In this document: piece after piece, positions 34,544 through 44,036 of the stretch
Layout of the letters: every line of letters begins with the position of its first letter
Position numbering within the stretch: position 1 is the first letter of the stretch
Assembly: GCF_038049935.1 (NCBI RefSeq)
Contig: NZ_CP145886.1
Location: forward strand, 558,001 to 622,000
DNA from: Rossellomorea sp. y25
GTDB taxonomy: Bacteria > Bacillota > Bacilli > Bacillales > Bacillaceae_B
DNA: 64,000 bases
Direction: 5' to 3'
The notes under the pieces: model-generated
What the model was told of the DNA's origin: nothing
The model's input: the letters and a program-made list of their open reading frames with translations, nothing else
The model's database searches: none
Position numbers and translations under genes: made by a program

Positions 34544-35479
34544 GTGAATATCAACTCATATATTGAATACTCGCAGGAAGTATCAGAAGCCAAAAAGGCA
34601 GGAAAGGCAATTGTGGCATTGGAATCAACGATTATTTCTCATGGAATGCCTTATCCACAAAATGTGAAAACCGCTCGTGAAGTGGAGGGTATCATTCGTT
34701 CAAAGGGTGCAGTTCCAGCAACGATTGCCATCTTGAACGGGAAGATCAAGATTGGTTTATCTAATGAAGAGCTTGAATATTTAGGACAGGCTTCAGACGT
34801 GATCAAGGCAAGTCGCCGCGACATCCCTTATATCCTTGCTTTTAAAAAGGACGGGGCGACTACGGTTGCTGCCACCATGATCTGCGCGGAGCTTGCTGGT
34901 ATTTCGGTTTTCGTGACAGGAGGCATCGGGGGTGTGCATCGGAATGCAGAAGTGACGATGGATGTTTCGGCGGATCTTGAGGAGCTTGCTGTGACGAACG
35001 TGGCCGTTGTCTGTGCCGGTGCTAAATCCATCCTGGATATAGGCTTGACGATGGAGTACCTGGAAACAAAAGGAGTGCCTGTTTTAGGATACGGAACAGA
35101 TTCCTTACCGGCCTTTTATACACGAAGCAGTCCTTTTTCAGTGAACTATAAAGTAGAGACCGCCCAAGAGACGGCTGATATTCTAAAAGCGAAATGGGAC
35201 CTTGGATTAAAAGGAGGCGTGGTCATCGCTAACCCGATCCCTGCCCAGGACGCACTGGATGAAAACGAGATGAATAGTATCATAGAAAGAGCGTTAAACG
35301 AAGCGGAAGAACAACGTATTTCAGGTAAGGAAGCTACGCCTTTCCTCCTTGGGAAAGTAAAAGAATTAACAGAAGGAAAGAGCCTTACAGCCAATATCGA
35401 ACTCGTGAAGAACAATGCTCATGTAGGGGCAGATATTGCAGTTCATTATGCCAAACTTGCGAAGGTGAAAACCTTCTAA
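34544..35479 (+). CDS. psuG: Pseudouridine-5'-phosphate glycosidase
   Basis: 311 residues. '[24 protein letters not shown]', '[24 protein letters not shown]', '[23 protein letters not shown]' and '[19 protein letters not shown]' are the PsuG (indigoidine synthase A-like) motifs. It splits pseudouridine phosphate into uracil and ribose 5-phosphate. GTG 34544 has GGGGG eight nt upstream; ATG 34538 is too close to it. It follows psuK in one operon. Confidence 0.96.
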   Translation: MNINSYIEYSQEVSEAKKAGKAIVALESTIISHGMPYPQNVKTAREVEGIIRSKGAVPATIAILNGKIKIGLSNEELEYLGQASDVIKASRRDIPYILAFKKDGATTVAATMICAELAGISVFVTGGIGGVHRNAEVTMDVSADLEELAVTNVAVVCAGAKSILDIGLTMEYLETKGVPVLGYGTDSLPAFYTRSSPFSVNYKVETAQETADILKAKWDLGLKGGVVIANPIPAQDALDENEMNSIIERALNEAEEQRISGKEATPFLLGKVKELTEGKSLTANIELVKNNAHVGADIAVHYAKLAKVKTF

Positions 35480-35495
35480 TACTGTGAAAATAGGA

Positions 35496-35530
35496 GAAAC
35501 CTGGGCAGATGGTTGTGCCCGGGTTTTTTA
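35496..35530 (+). terminator. Terminator of psuKG
   Basis: AACCTGGGC/GCCCGGGTT followed by TTTTTTAT. Confidence 0.85.
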
Positions 35531-35575
35531 TATGAAATATATTGACCGTTTATATGTTTGAAGAGGTAGGGTAAA

Positions 35576-38053
35576 ATGGTGGTAAATAACGATACAAAAA
35601 AGGAAGGTACTATGGCTGATATGCAACCCTATCATGCATTGAGTGTTGACTCGATTCCAGTCCCGGCTGCAATAATAGATGTGCAAGACCAAAATTTTAT
35701 AGAAGAGAATGAAGAATGGAAAGGTTTGACCCTGCAAGAAGATAATCTTCTTCAGAAAATATTAGTAGAAAAGAATTGTTCCATCCGATTAAATCATTAT
35801 ACCTACAAAGTTAAACGTAAACAGATCGATGAACAAAAAGAATTAGTGATGATTGTTCCGGAGGTGTGTGGAGAGAAGCACGTATCCGATGATTATTCAA
35901 ATAACTCCCGTTCGGCCATATATGAGTCTCTTATTTATAACACCCCAACTTGTGTTTGTATTCTTGATAACAAAGGGAAAGTAGTGGAGATGAATCAATC
36001 CTTTCAGGAGCTGTTTCATATTTCCGATACCGTTTTGGGTGAGTCCCTGTGCAATCAAACACCCCTTCAGAATCAAGCCTTTATCAACTTAGTGATGAAC
36101 GGAATAAGGGGAGTGAATACGACCGGGGAAGAAGTAACCTTCATGATGGATAATCGACGGAAGATTACATGCAATATTACCATTTCCCCGGCCAATTACA
36201 AAAGTGACGGAACTGTAGACAGTGTCGGAATCATCCTTCACGACATCACGGAGAAGAAAAACTATGAAAACGAACTAGTCTCATTGAAGGCGGAACTTGA
36301 GAACACACTTCGCCTCCAAAAGACGATCACCTATAAGATTAATAAGAGGGACAATGAATTTGTCATCGAGATGGCGGCAGGGGAGCTATTGAAAAAATTA
36401 AATCTGACTCCTTCAAAGGTGATTGGTAAAACCATTGAAGAAGTATTTGATTCCCATCATTTAGGGAAAATCCAACCTAAACTAAAGCGTATATGGGAAA
36501 CAGGGGAAGAGTTGACGTATGAGGATGAATACAAGGATTTAGAATATATCGCCTCCATCGTCCCAGTGGTACAAGATGGAAAAGTAGCGGAAATCATCTG
36601 CTCCATTTCAGATATTTCCCTGATCAAAGATATTCAGAGAAAACTGATCGAAAGCGAGCAAAAGTATAAGTCAATTGTGAAATACAGTCCTGATAATATT
36701 TATATGGTTGATACGAAGGGGATCATCCAGGAAGTGAACCCTGCTGTGAAACAGCAATGGAATCATATCTCTCCTTATATGATCGGCAGTCACTTCAGTG
36801 AATTCATCGCGGAAGGCAGTAAGCATTCAGCCATCAATCACTTTGAAGTCGCCCTAAAAGGAGAAGCGTCAAGATTTGTCACCACCTTCGAAAATGGTGA
36901 AGGTGGCAAAAGCCATGTAGCGGTCACCAACATCCCGATCCGGGTCAAAAACAAGGTCATCGGAATTTATGGATTCGGACAGGATATCACAGAGAAACTG
37001 AAGATGGAAGAAGAACTAAAAGAAGCGAAAGAATTACTGGAAGCGTACTTTGAGCATGCCGGTGATGGAATTGTTCTTTTAGATCCAGAGGGAAGCGTAT
37101 TGAAGGTCAATCAGCAGTTTGAATCGATGTTCGGTTGGAATAAAGATGAAATTACAGGAAATAAAATCACCTTTATTCACCAGGAAGACCAGGTAGGACA
37201 ATTCAAACAGAATTTAATGACCATCAAGGCCGGGAAGCGAATAAAGGATTATGAAACGGTGCGGTACCGAAAAGACGGCACGCCAATTGAAATTGCCTTT
37301 AACATGAACCCGATCTTAAATGACGATGGAAACCTGATCGGTATTTCAGCCATCATCCGGGACCTATCCGAGAAGAAGCGAAATGAAGACTTACTGAAGA
37401 AATCGGAACAGTTAGCGATGATCGGACAGCTCGCAGCAGGAGTGGCCCATGAAATCAGAAATCCGCTGACGACCCTGAAAGGCTTCCTTCAACTGATGAA
37501 AGAAAATGCGAAGGATGACTTTTACTTAGGGGTCATCCAGGGAGAGCTCGATCGAATCGAAATCATCACCAATGAGTTTCTGGCCTTGGCGAAACCGAGA
37601 GCCGTTCAATTTTCCCTGACCTCCCTGACGACACTGCTCACAAGCTCTGTCGAATTCATTAAGATGGAATGCCTGAAGCAAGGAGTCGATGTAAGGTTCT
37701 CCGTGGAAGAAGCGGAAATTTATTGTGATTCCCATCAAATGAAACAGGTCATATTAAATGTCATGAAAAATGCCCTGGAAGCCATGCCAAGTGGGGGTCT
37801 CCTCAGTGTTCAACTTGAAAAAGAAGACGGTTATGCGAAAATCTCCATTCAGGATAATGGAAATGGAATCCCGCCTGAGCGAATGAAGCATTTAGGTGAA
37901 CCTTTCTACAGCACGAAAGAGAAAGGGACCGGTCTCGGATTGATGATCTGCCAAAAAATCATCAAAGAACATCACGGCTCACTATCGATTCAAAGCAATG
38001 TATCGGAAGGAACGACCGTTACGATCTTGCTGCCGATTGCAAATGAAAAATAG
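35576..38053 (+). CDS. Multi-PAS soluble sensor histidine kinase
   Basis: 825 residues without membrane segments. Four or more PAS domains (about 120-235, 260-350, 365-490 and 500-605) precede a HisKA/HATPase core with phospho-acceptor His625 in GVAHEIRNPLTTLKGFLQ, N-box NVMKNALEAMP, DNGNGI and GTGLGL. This layout, with PAS tandem and the HEIRNPLT motif, is that of sporulation-type kinases (KinA/KinE) that feed Spo0F; the partner is not nearby, so an orphan phosphorelay kinase is inferred. ATG 35576 has GAGGTAGGG upstream; ATG 35612 has a stronger AAGGAAGG and may be the true start. Confidence 0.9.
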   Translation: MVVNNDTKKEGTMADMQPYHALSVDSIPVPAAIIDVQDQNFIEENEEWKGLTLQEDNLLQKILVEKNCSIRLNHYTYKVKRKQIDEQKELVMIVPEVCGEKHVSDDYSNNSRSAIYESLIYNTPTCVCILDNKGKVVEMNQSFQELFHISDTVLGESLCNQTPLQNQAFINLVMNGIRGVNTTGEEVTFMMDNRRKITCNITISPANYKSDGTVDSVGIILHDITEKKNYENELVSLKAELENTLRLQKTITYKINKRDNEFVIEMAAGELLKKLNLTPSKVIGKTIEEVFDSHHLGKIQPKLKRIWETGEELTYEDEYKDLEYIASIVPVVQDGKVAEIICSISDISLIKDIQRKLIESEQKYKSIVKYSPDNIYMVDTKGIIQEVNPAVKQQWNHISPYMIGSHFSEFIAEGSKHSAINHFEVALKGEASRFVTTFENGEGGKSHVAVTNIPIRVKNKVIGIYGFGQDITEKLKMEEELKEAKELLEAYFEHAGDGIVLLDPEGSVLKVNQQFESMFGWNKDEITGNKITFIHQEDQVGQFKQNLMTIKAGKRIKDYETVRYRKDGTPIEIAFNMNPILNDDGNLIGISAIIRDLSEKKRNEDLLKKSEQLAMIGQLAAGVAHEIRNPLTTLKGFLQLMKENAKDDFYLGVIQGELDRIEIITNEFLALAKPRAVQFSLTSLTTLLTSSVEFIKMECLKQGVDVRFSVEEAEIYCDSHQMKQVILNVMKNALEAMPSGGLLSVQLEKEDGYAKISIQDNGNGIPPERMKHLGEPFYSTKEKGTGLGLMICQKIIKEHHGSLSIQSNVSEGTTVTILLPIANEK

Positions 38054-38063
38054 AATAGAAGAA

Positions 38064-38106
38064 ACTCCATGATGAGAGGGAACTCTTGTCGTGGAGTTTT
38101 TTTATT
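38064..38106 (+). terminator. Terminator of the PAS kinase gene
   Basis: AACTCCATGA/TCGTGGAGTT stem followed by seven Ts. Confidence 0.75.
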
Positions 38107-38339
38107 TCCTCGGCTATTGTCGATTTAACTAAGGGAAATCATCCGACAAAAAATGTAAATTCCAGATAAGGTGGACTCTTGAAATGCTGATATTTTCCGG
38201 GAAATAGTACGTTCTACAAATTTCTTATTTCTCTTTTCTTTCTTAAGAACTTGTCTACTCGTGGCGATTGGATGAGAGCACATCGCCACGTTTCAACATC
38301 CCGGAAAAAGGTTAAAGAGAGAGAAAGAGGTGAGGAGAA

Positions 38340-39656
38340 ATGGAGACAAACGTCTTTATTAGTGGTGGAGGAATCGGCGGTCTGACACTCGGCTTGAAAT
38401 TAGCGCAGTGCAATATAGACGTAACGGTAGTGGAACGGTTACCAGGTCCAGGTTCCGTATACAAAGGCGAACTCCTCCAGCCAAAAAGCCTGGAAATATT
38501 CGATTCATTGGGGGTCATTGGCTCCGTCTCCGAAAACGGCCATATCATTTCCGATTTGGAACTCATTGAATTGAAACGTGCGAAATCAAAAGCGGAGAAC
38601 TCCACGATGAGCTACTCGATTCTTCCCAGTCGATACCCTTATTCATTAATGATCCATCATGAAACGTTAAAGGAGATTTTACGAGATAAAGGGCAGGAGT
38701 ATCCAACATTTCATTATCGATCAAATACAGCCTGTAAGAAAATAGACGGTCACATGGTGACCATCGAGGATCGGAAGACGAAAGAGATACACGAGATTCA
38801 TAGTGATTTCATTATAGGGGCTGAAGGAAGAAGCTCTGTCACCCGTGACTATATGGAAGTGGATGTAAAGGAAAGAAAGTACAACCATCATTTCTTGACG
38901 GTGACGTTTCCACGTCCAAAGGAAATGGTGAAGGGACGTATCATTTCTACATATCAATCATTCCTGGGTCTGTTCCCGTTACCAAACGATGAAGTACGAT
39001 CCGTTTATCTCATTCCAGCAGGGGAATATAAGTCTCTTCGGAAAAAACCGATTTCAGAATTTCATAAGCTCTATATCCAAATGTGCCCGGATCTCGATGG
39101 GTATGTGAACCAAATAGAGGACTGGAAAAAAATTCAGCTGATGGTACCCCTGAAATATCATGCGGAAACCTATGTGAAGAATCATCTTGCCCTCATAGGA
39201 GACGCCGTCCACACGGTTCACCCTATGGCAGGAGAAGGAATGAATATGGCGATACAGGATGGGAGCATTCTTGGAGAATTGTTGTGTGATATGTATTCGG
39301 CCGGTAAATTAGATCCTGCTAATTTAGAGTGGTACCCAAAGGTCCGGAAAAGAAGGGTGGCCCATCAAATGCATCTCAGTCATTTATCGGCCCTGGTTTA
39401 TTCATATCCGTATCGCCCGGTTGGCTGGCTGCGAAATAAGAGCCTTCAGCGCATGGAGAGGGATTCGATCTCCCATTACAAGCAGATGCTGAACATATCC
39501 GGTCTCGGCATGTGGAGAGAAACCCTGTACGACCGGATGGTCCAGGGGGGAGTGCTTCCAATCAGAAATGATTCGTTAACAGAAGAAGAAAAATCCAACA
39601 CAAAATTTACGGAAGTTCAGGATTATCCCTGGAAAGGAAAGGAGGCACTACGATGA
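38340..39656 (+). CDS. FAD-dependent monooxygenase, PHBH/UbiH-like
   Basis: 438 residues. FAD motifs: GGGIGGLTLGLKLA at the N-terminus, 'DFIIGAEGRSSVTRD' (DG-like motif) and 'LALIGDAVHTVHPMAGEGMNMAIQDG' (GD motif), as in aromatic hydroxylases and squalene/ubiquinone hydroxylases. The C-terminal 100 residues are basic, helical and hydrophobic in part. It overlaps the methyltransferase gene by 4 nt, so the two probably act in sequence: hydroxylation then O- or C-methylation. Substrate unknown. GAGGTGAGGAG precedes ATG 38340. Confidence 0.88.
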   Translation: METNVFISGGGIGGLTLGLKLAQCNIDVTVVERLPGPGSVYKGELLQPKSLEIFDSLGVIGSVSENGHIISDLELIELKRAKSKAENSTMSYSILPSRYPYSLMIHHETLKEILRDKGQEYPTFHYRSNTACKKIDGHMVTIEDRKTKEIHEIHSDFIIGAEGRSSVTRDYMEVDVKERKYNHHFLTVTFPRPKEMVKGRIISTYQSFLGLFPLPNDEVRSVYLIPAGEYKSLRKKPISEFHKLYIQMCPDLDGYVNQIEDWKKIQLMVPLKYHAETYVKNHLALIGDAVHTVHPMAGEGMNMAIQDGSILGELLCDMYSAGKLDPANLEWYPKVRKRRVAHQMHLSHLSALVYSYPYRPVGWLRNKSLQRMERDSISHYKQMLNISGLGMWRETLYDRMVQGGVLPIRNDSLTEEEKSNTKFTEVQDYPWKGKEALR

Positions 39657-40642
39657 TCGGAGAAATGGTGAAAGTATGGCGGGCAAGAACATGGATGAAA
39701 AAGAATGTGCCGTTTCTGTACAGCTGGCACGCTTATGTAGGGTATGAAATGGATCTTTTTGAAAGCTTTACAAAGCCTGCCTCCATTCAGGAAGTTGCGC
39801 TTGAAAAAAATATCGAAATGGACCTCCTTGAACAGTGGGTAGAAGTTGGCATCACCATCAAGCATATGAAGCGGGTGGAGGATGAGAAAGTCACCACGAG
39901 AAACCGATGGAAGCTTCCGACTCCCAAGAGGGACCCTCATTCGTCAGGTATTTTGCTGAAAGAAATGATGGAGCTTCACATACCGGCCCTCTTGTCGTAT
40001 CCACAATTATTACGTAATCAAACGAAGCAGCATTTCAATTCCGATGTCCATGGCTCGACTGTAGCCAAAACGTCGATTCTGTTAGAGCGCTTTGCCTTTC
40101 CAAAGGTACAGAAGGCGATTAAAAGATACAATGTGAATTCGATATTGGATCTGGGCTGTGGTGAAGGCGGGTATGTGAAAAGAATAGGAGATCGCTATCC
40201 TGATAAGAGAATGGTAGGGATCGAGATTCATGAAGCCGTCGCAAAGGCTGCTGAAGAATCGCTCAGTGACTATGAAAATATTGAAATTCTTTGTAAGGAC
40301 CTCCATGAATATGAACCTGGTCAGCTCTTTGACATGATCATGGCCAATAATCTCTTTCACTATATCGATCCGTCCGATAGACTGCAATTCTTTGAGAAAG
40401 CATCGACTTGGCTTGAAAAAGAAGGCTTGTTCTTTGTTCTGACACCTATGCAGAAATCAAAGCACGGTCAGCAGTTTTCCAGCGCCTTCAACAGCTTCTT
40501 CATGACCTTCCAGAACCTGTATCCGATTCCGTCGCAGAAGGAGATGGAGACATTGGCCGCTAAAACAAATTTCAAAGTGGAGTCCGTCGAACCGATCGTG
40601 AAAGAAGGCGGATGGTATGTGATGATATTCAGGAAGAACTGA
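39653..40642 (+). CDS. SAM-dependent methyltransferase
   Basis: 329 residues. An N-terminal helical, winged-helix-like region (1-140; 'ASIQEVALEKNIEMDLLEQWVEVG') precedes a class I methyltransferase core with SAM motif I 'ILDLGCGEGGYVKRIG', acidic 'VGIEIHE' and 'FDMIMANNLFHYID'. The N-terminal dimerisation-type domain is typical of small-molecule O-methyltransferases. Translationally coupled to the flavin monooxygenase (ATGA overlap, AAAGGAGG upstream). Substrate unknown. Confidence 0.88.
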   Translation: MIGEMVKVWRARTWMKKNVPFLYSWHAYVGYEMDLFESFTKPASIQEVALEKNIEMDLLEQWVEVGITIKHMKRVEDEKVTTRNRWKLPTPKRDPHSSGILLKEMMELHIPALLSYPQLLRNQTKQHFNSDVHGSTVAKTSILLERFAFPKVQKAIKRYNVNSILDLGCGEGGYVKRIGDRYPDKRMVGIEIHEAVAKAAEESLSDYENIEILCKDLHEYEPGQLFDMIMANNLFHYIDPSDRLQFFEKASTWLEKEGLFFVLTPMQKSKHGQQFSSAFNSFFMTFQNLYPIPSQKEMETLAAKTNFKVESVEPIVKEGGWYVMIFRKN

Positions 40643-40668
40643 TCCTTGTGGTGGGATCGGTTTTTTTG
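40637..40668 (+). terminator. Terminator of the monooxygenase-methyltransferase pair
   Basis: ACTGATCC/GGATCGGT hairpin, overlapping the last codons, followed by TTTTTTT. Confidence 0.75.
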
Positions 40669-40732
40669 TTTGGGTATGTGGTGCTGGCGTGTGTGGCGGA
40701 GGTGTATGTCGGTTTGTGTCGTTTTATCCTTA

Positions 40733-40855
40733 GTCGATAATAAAAGTGCCGAAGTCGATAATATATCTGGAAAGTCGATAATATATGGGAGTAAAGTCGA
40801 TAATATAATCCGAAAGTCGATAATATTATATAGTGGAAACTCGATAATAAAAAGT
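40733..40855 (+). repeat. 20-bp tandem array, core AGTCGATAAT (6 units)
   Basis: GTCGATAAT begins at 40733, 40754, 40774, 40796 and 40816, with a sixth variant (CTCGATAAT) at 40840; steps 21, 20, 22, 20 and 24. Filler variable and AT-rich. It occupies the gap after the methyltransferase terminator. Confidence 0.88.
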
Positions 40856-40981
40856 TTCGCATCCCCTTTGAAGTACCGCATCTATACACATTTGTCCCTT
40901 TCCTTAACCAATATTCAATCGCGAATAATAAAAAACACCGTTAAGGGTGCAATTCTTAAAGCGAATCAATTAAAATAGTTC

Positions 40982-41076
40982 AGCAGCTGAATATCGGGTA
41001 TATTTTAACAGTCAAATTCCGATTGAAAATCAACTGTTAAATATCACGCGAAATTCACCAGTCAAAATATTCGCCC
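40982..41076 (+). repeat. 25-bp tandem array, core aACAGTCAAATw (4 units)
   Basis: Related words begin at 40982 (AGCAGCTGAATAT), 41007 (AACAGTCAAATT), 41032 (AACTGTTAAATAT) and 41057 (ACCAGTCAAAATAT), exact 25-bp steps with variable filler. The cores are degenerate, so this is weaker than the GTACCAGGTAC arrays, but the period is the same. It lies just upstream of the N-hydroxylase gene. Confidence 0.65.
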
Positions 41077-41176
41077 ACCACACACATCCGTCACAATTAT
41101 TTTCACTAAAAAGGGTAATCCCCCATCGTTTTAGGGTAAAAATAGAAAGATGATTACAAATGTGGAGGAGAGCCAA

Positions 41177-42484
41177 TTGAGTAGACAGGATGTATATGAT
41201 TGTATCGGTATTGGGATTGGTCCATACAATTTAAGTTTGGCGGCGTTGATGGAGGAGAAGACGGATTTGAAGGTGAAGTTTTTTGATCAGACACCTGAGT
41301 TTCAGTGGCATCCGGGGATGTTGATCAATCTGACGGATCTGCAGGTTCCATTTATTGCGGATTTGGTGACGTTTGCGAATCCACAAAGCCGGTACAGTTA
41401 TTTGAATTACTTACATACGCATAATCGTTTATATAAATTTTTCTTTTTTCAAAAGTTTGAAATGCCCAGGCAGGAGTACAATGATTATGCCCGCTGGGTG
41501 GTGAGTCAGCTAAGCTGCTGTCAATTTCATAGTGAAGTGATCGGGGTCACGGATCAGGGCGACTGCTATAAGGTTGTGATCGATAACCGGTTGACCGACG
41601 AGCGTGAGATCTATTATGCGAAGCATGTGGTGATGGGGACGGGAAGTAAGCCGTTGATTTTAGACGGGATGGATGGTCTGCCGGATGTGGACGTACATCA
41701 TACGAGTAAGTATCTGTTCCATAAAAACACAACAATGGAAGGTTCCGCGATTACAATTGTTGGATCCGGTCAAAGTGCAGCCGAGGTGTTCTTTGATTTA
41801 TTGAAGGAGCAGGAAAATCATTCATATCAGCTTACATGGCTGACCCGTTCAGAAGGAATATTGCAGCTCGAGTCGTCGAAGCTTGGACAGGAATTCTTTG
41901 CCCCTGACTATGTGGATTATTTTCATGGGCTGACGTATGAGAAGCGTGTGGAGGCATTAGAAACGTTGGATCAGCTGCGGAATGGGATTGATCCCGATAC
42001 CCTCAATAATATTTACAACATCCTTTATAATCATTCGGTCAGTGATCACTCACCGGACATTATGATTCAGCCTTTAACGGAAGTGAGTAAGATCCGGAAA
42101 GAGGAGGATCAGTACGTTCTGAATTGCCGTCAATGGCAGGAAGAGCGTGATTTTTCATATCAGACGGATAAAGTGATATTGGCGACGGGTTATAAGCCGA
42201 ATATTCCTGATTGGTTTTTTGAGGAGTTCAAGGACAAAATCGTTTGGGAGGATGAGAAGAAGTATAAAGTCTCCCGAAATTATAAGCTGGAATTCAAAGA
42301 GAACAGAGACCGGGATCATCACTTCTATACGGTGACGAGCCTGGAGCATTCTCACGGTGCAGGGGCAACGAACTTAGGGTTGGCTGTGGACCGTAATATT
42401 CAAATCATCAATGATATCGTGGGTGAAGAAGTGTATGAAGTGCAGAGGAACACGATTTTTTCTCAATTCACGATGGATAAATAA
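41177..42484 (+). CDS. Lysine/ornithine N-hydroxylase (IucD/SidA family)
   Basis: 435 residues. FAD motif 'DCIGIGIGPYNLSLAALME', substrate region 'PEFQWHPGMLINLTDLQVPFIADLVTFANP' (quoted for the motif), NADPH motif 'ITIVGSGQSAAEVFFDLL' and the C-terminal 'ATGYKPNIPDW'. This family makes N-hydroxylysine or N-hydroxyornithine for hydroxamate siderophores. No NIS synthetase, NRPS or acetyltransferase gene is adjacent and no Fur box was found, so it is an orphan in this window. TTG 41177 (GGAGGAG six nt upstream) is preferred to ATG 41150. Confidence 0.88.
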   Translation: MSRQDVYDCIGIGIGPYNLSLAALMEEKTDLKVKFFDQTPEFQWHPGMLINLTDLQVPFIADLVTFANPQSRYSYLNYLHTHNRLYKFFFFQKFEMPRQEYNDYARWVVSQLSCCQFHSEVIGVTDQGDCYKVVIDNRLTDEREIYYAKHVVMGTGSKPLILDGMDGLPDVDVHHTSKYLFHKNTTMEGSAITIVGSGQSAAEVFFDLLKEQENHSYQLTWLTRSEGILQLESSKLGQEFFAPDYVDYFHGLTYEKRVEALETLDQLRNGIDPDTLNNIYNILYNHSVSDHSPDIMIQPLTEVSKIRKEEDQYVLNCRQWQEERDFSYQTDKVILATGYKPNIPDWFFEEFKDKIVWEDEKKYKVSRNYKLEFKENRDRDHHFYTVTSLEHSHGAGATNLGLAVDRNIQIINDIVGEEVYEVQRNTIFSQFTMDK

Positions 42485-42493
42485 GGGTGTTGT

Positions 42494-42518
42494 GTTTGAA
42501 TGTATGCACAAAGGGTAA
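42494..42518 (+). promoter_or_regulatory. SigB-type promoter of the PfpI gene
   Basis: GTTTGA, 13 nt, GGGTAA, matching the general-stress consensus GTTTaa-N13-15-GGGwAw, 50 nt before the gene. Confidence 0.75.
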
Positions 42519-42567
42519 AGTACATGTGTGGTAAAAAACAAACGATAACTAGGAGTGTTTCAATTTT

Positions 42568-43086
42568 ATGGCTAAAATAGCAACGTTAATCACAGACATG
42601 TTTGAAGACGTAGAATTTACAGATCCTGAAAAAGCGTTTAAAGAAGCAGGTCACGAAGTTGTGACGATTGAAAAAGAAAAAGGGAAATCAGTGAAAGGGA
42701 AGCAGGGCGATGCAACGGTGAAAATTGATGAAAGCATCGATGACGTTAATCCTGCAGACTTTGATGCCCTATTATTACCAGGGGGATTCTCTCCTGATCA
42801 GCTGCGTGCAGATGACCGTTTCGTGAAATTTACGAAGCATTTCATGGATGAGAAAAAACCGGTATTCGCCATATGTCATGGTCCACAATTATTGATTACG
42901 GCAAAAGCACTGGAAGGACGCAAAGCGACTGGCTTCAAGTCCATCAAGGTTGATATGGAATATGCAGGTGTGACGTACGAGGATAAAGAAGTTGTCGTAT
43001 GCGGGAACCAGCTTGTGACAAGCAGGACACCGGATGATATTCCGGCATTCAACCGTGAATCACTGGCGCTTCTTTCTAGTAAGTAG
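42568..43086 (+). CDS. yfkM: DJ-1/PfpI family stress protein (YfkM/GSP18-like)
   Basis: 172 residues. Nucleophile elbow Cys103 in 'PVFAICHGPQLLI', with 'DALLLPGGFSPDQLR' upstream: the PfpI/YraA/YfkM branch, associated with general stress and glycation repair or deglycase activity. The SigB-type promoter upstream agrees with B. subtilis YfkM being general stress protein 18. Its position next to yfkK-yfkH also fits B. subtilis gene order. A long hairpin terminator follows. Confidence 0.9.
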   Translation: MAKIATLITDMFEDVEFTDPEKAFKEAGHEVVTIEKEKGKSVKGKQGDATVKIDESIDDVNPADFDALLLPGGFSPDQLRADDRFVKFTKHFMDEKKPVFAICHGPQLLITAKALEGRKATGFKSIKVDMEYAGVTYEDKEVVVCGNQLVTSRTPDDIPAFNRESLALLSSK

Positions 43087-43098
43087 GACAAGTAAATG

Positions 43099-43153
43099 AA
43101 AGGGGACATTCCCCAAGGTATTTTGTACCTTTGAGGGAATGTCCCCTTTTTAC
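43099..43153. terminator. Terminator between yfkM and yfkK
   Basis: AAAGGGGACATTCCC...GGGAATGTCCCCTTT with inner AAGGTA/TACCTT: a stem of over 20 bp with T-rich ends, serving convergent genes. Confidence 0.9.
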
Positions 43154-43156
43154 ATA

Positions 43157-43378
43157 TCATTTTCGCAGGTTACCCATTTCTTCAATGATCGCAGTCATTT
43201 CACTCGGGCTGAATCTGTCCTTGCGATCGACCATTACGTAAAGGTCGTGAAGATCTTCATACATTTCTTCATTGAAGTCTTCAGGCTTTACGGCTCCGGC
43301 ATTGACAATTTTTAATTTTTCTTTAATGGCAGTGACCATGAATTCGATATTTTCCGTTGTATTTTGTGATAAATCCAT
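43157..43378 (-). CDS. yfkK: UPF0435/DUF1128 protein YfkK
   Basis: 73 residues: '[22 protein letters not shown]', '[11 protein letters not shown]' and '[18 protein letters not shown]' match the small helical YfkK family. ATG 43378 has AAAGGACG seven nt upstream; an upstream extension is not supported. Function unknown. Confidence 0.92.
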   Translation of the reverse strand: MDLSQNTTENIEFMVTAIKEKLKIVNAGAVKPEDFNEEMYEDLHDLYVMVDRKDRFSPSEMTAIIEEMGNLRK

Positions 43379-43544
43379 ATGGAATCGTCCTTTCTGACGT
43401 GCATTCATTATATTTATCTTTCCATGATTCCTTGAACCTGTCAACATAACTTCCACCCGAGAAGGATTTTTTTCTGAGAATGTTTTACACTATTAAGGAA
43501 TGGGAAATGAGTAGGTAAGTTAAAACGTTAGGAGAGGCACGTTC

Positions 43545-44036
43545 ATGGTATCTGTGTTATTTGTATGTTTGGGAAATATTTGCCGGTCCCCTATGGCGGA
43601 GGCGATATTCAGGTCAAAGGTTAAAGAAGGGAATCTGGATGGCGTGATTGAAGTTGACTCTGCAGGCACGGGAGATTGGCATGTCGGGAAGAAACCTCAT
43701 GAAGGAACTTTAGCCATTCTTAGAGAAAATAATATAAAGAGTGATGGCTTGCTCGCACGACAATTTCATGGTGAAGATAAGAAATATGATTACATCGTGG
43801 CCATGGACGCTTCGAATGAACAAAATATGAAGAAGATCCTTGATCGTGATCATCACGGAAAGGTGTTCAAGCTCCTGGACCTGGTGGAAGAAAGCCGGGA
43901 GAAAGATGTTCCCGATCCATACTTCACGGGGAATTTTCACGAGGTATATGATCTGGTGGAGTCTGGCTGCAGCCAATTATTAGATAAAATTAAAAAGGAA
44001 AATCATTTGAAGGAGGGTAATACATATGGGAAGTAA
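43545..44036 (+). CDS. yfkJ: Low-molecular-weight protein-tyrosine phosphatase YfkJ
   Basis: 163 residues. P-loop C8-x5-R14-S (VCLGNICRSPMAEA) with nucleophile Cys8, and the general acid in 'DVPDPYFTG'. Dephosphorylates protein tyrosine (or arginine) phosphate; in B. subtilis YfkJ is a stress-related tyrosine phosphatase. TAGGAGAGG precedes ATG 43545. It overlaps yfkI by 11 nt and starts the yfkJIH operon. Confidence 0.93.
   Translation: MVSVLFVCLGNICRSPMAEAIFRSKVKEGNLDGVIEVDSAGTGDWHVGKKPHEGTLAILRENNIKSDGLLARQFHGEDKKYDYIVAMDASNEQNMKKILDRDHHGKVFKLLDLVEESREKDVPDPYFTGNFHEVYDLVESGCSQLLDKIKKENHLKEGNTYGK

Noticed and set aside
40643..41176. Fur box before the N-hydroxylase gene
   Set aside because: No sequence close to the 7-1-7 consensus was found in the gap.
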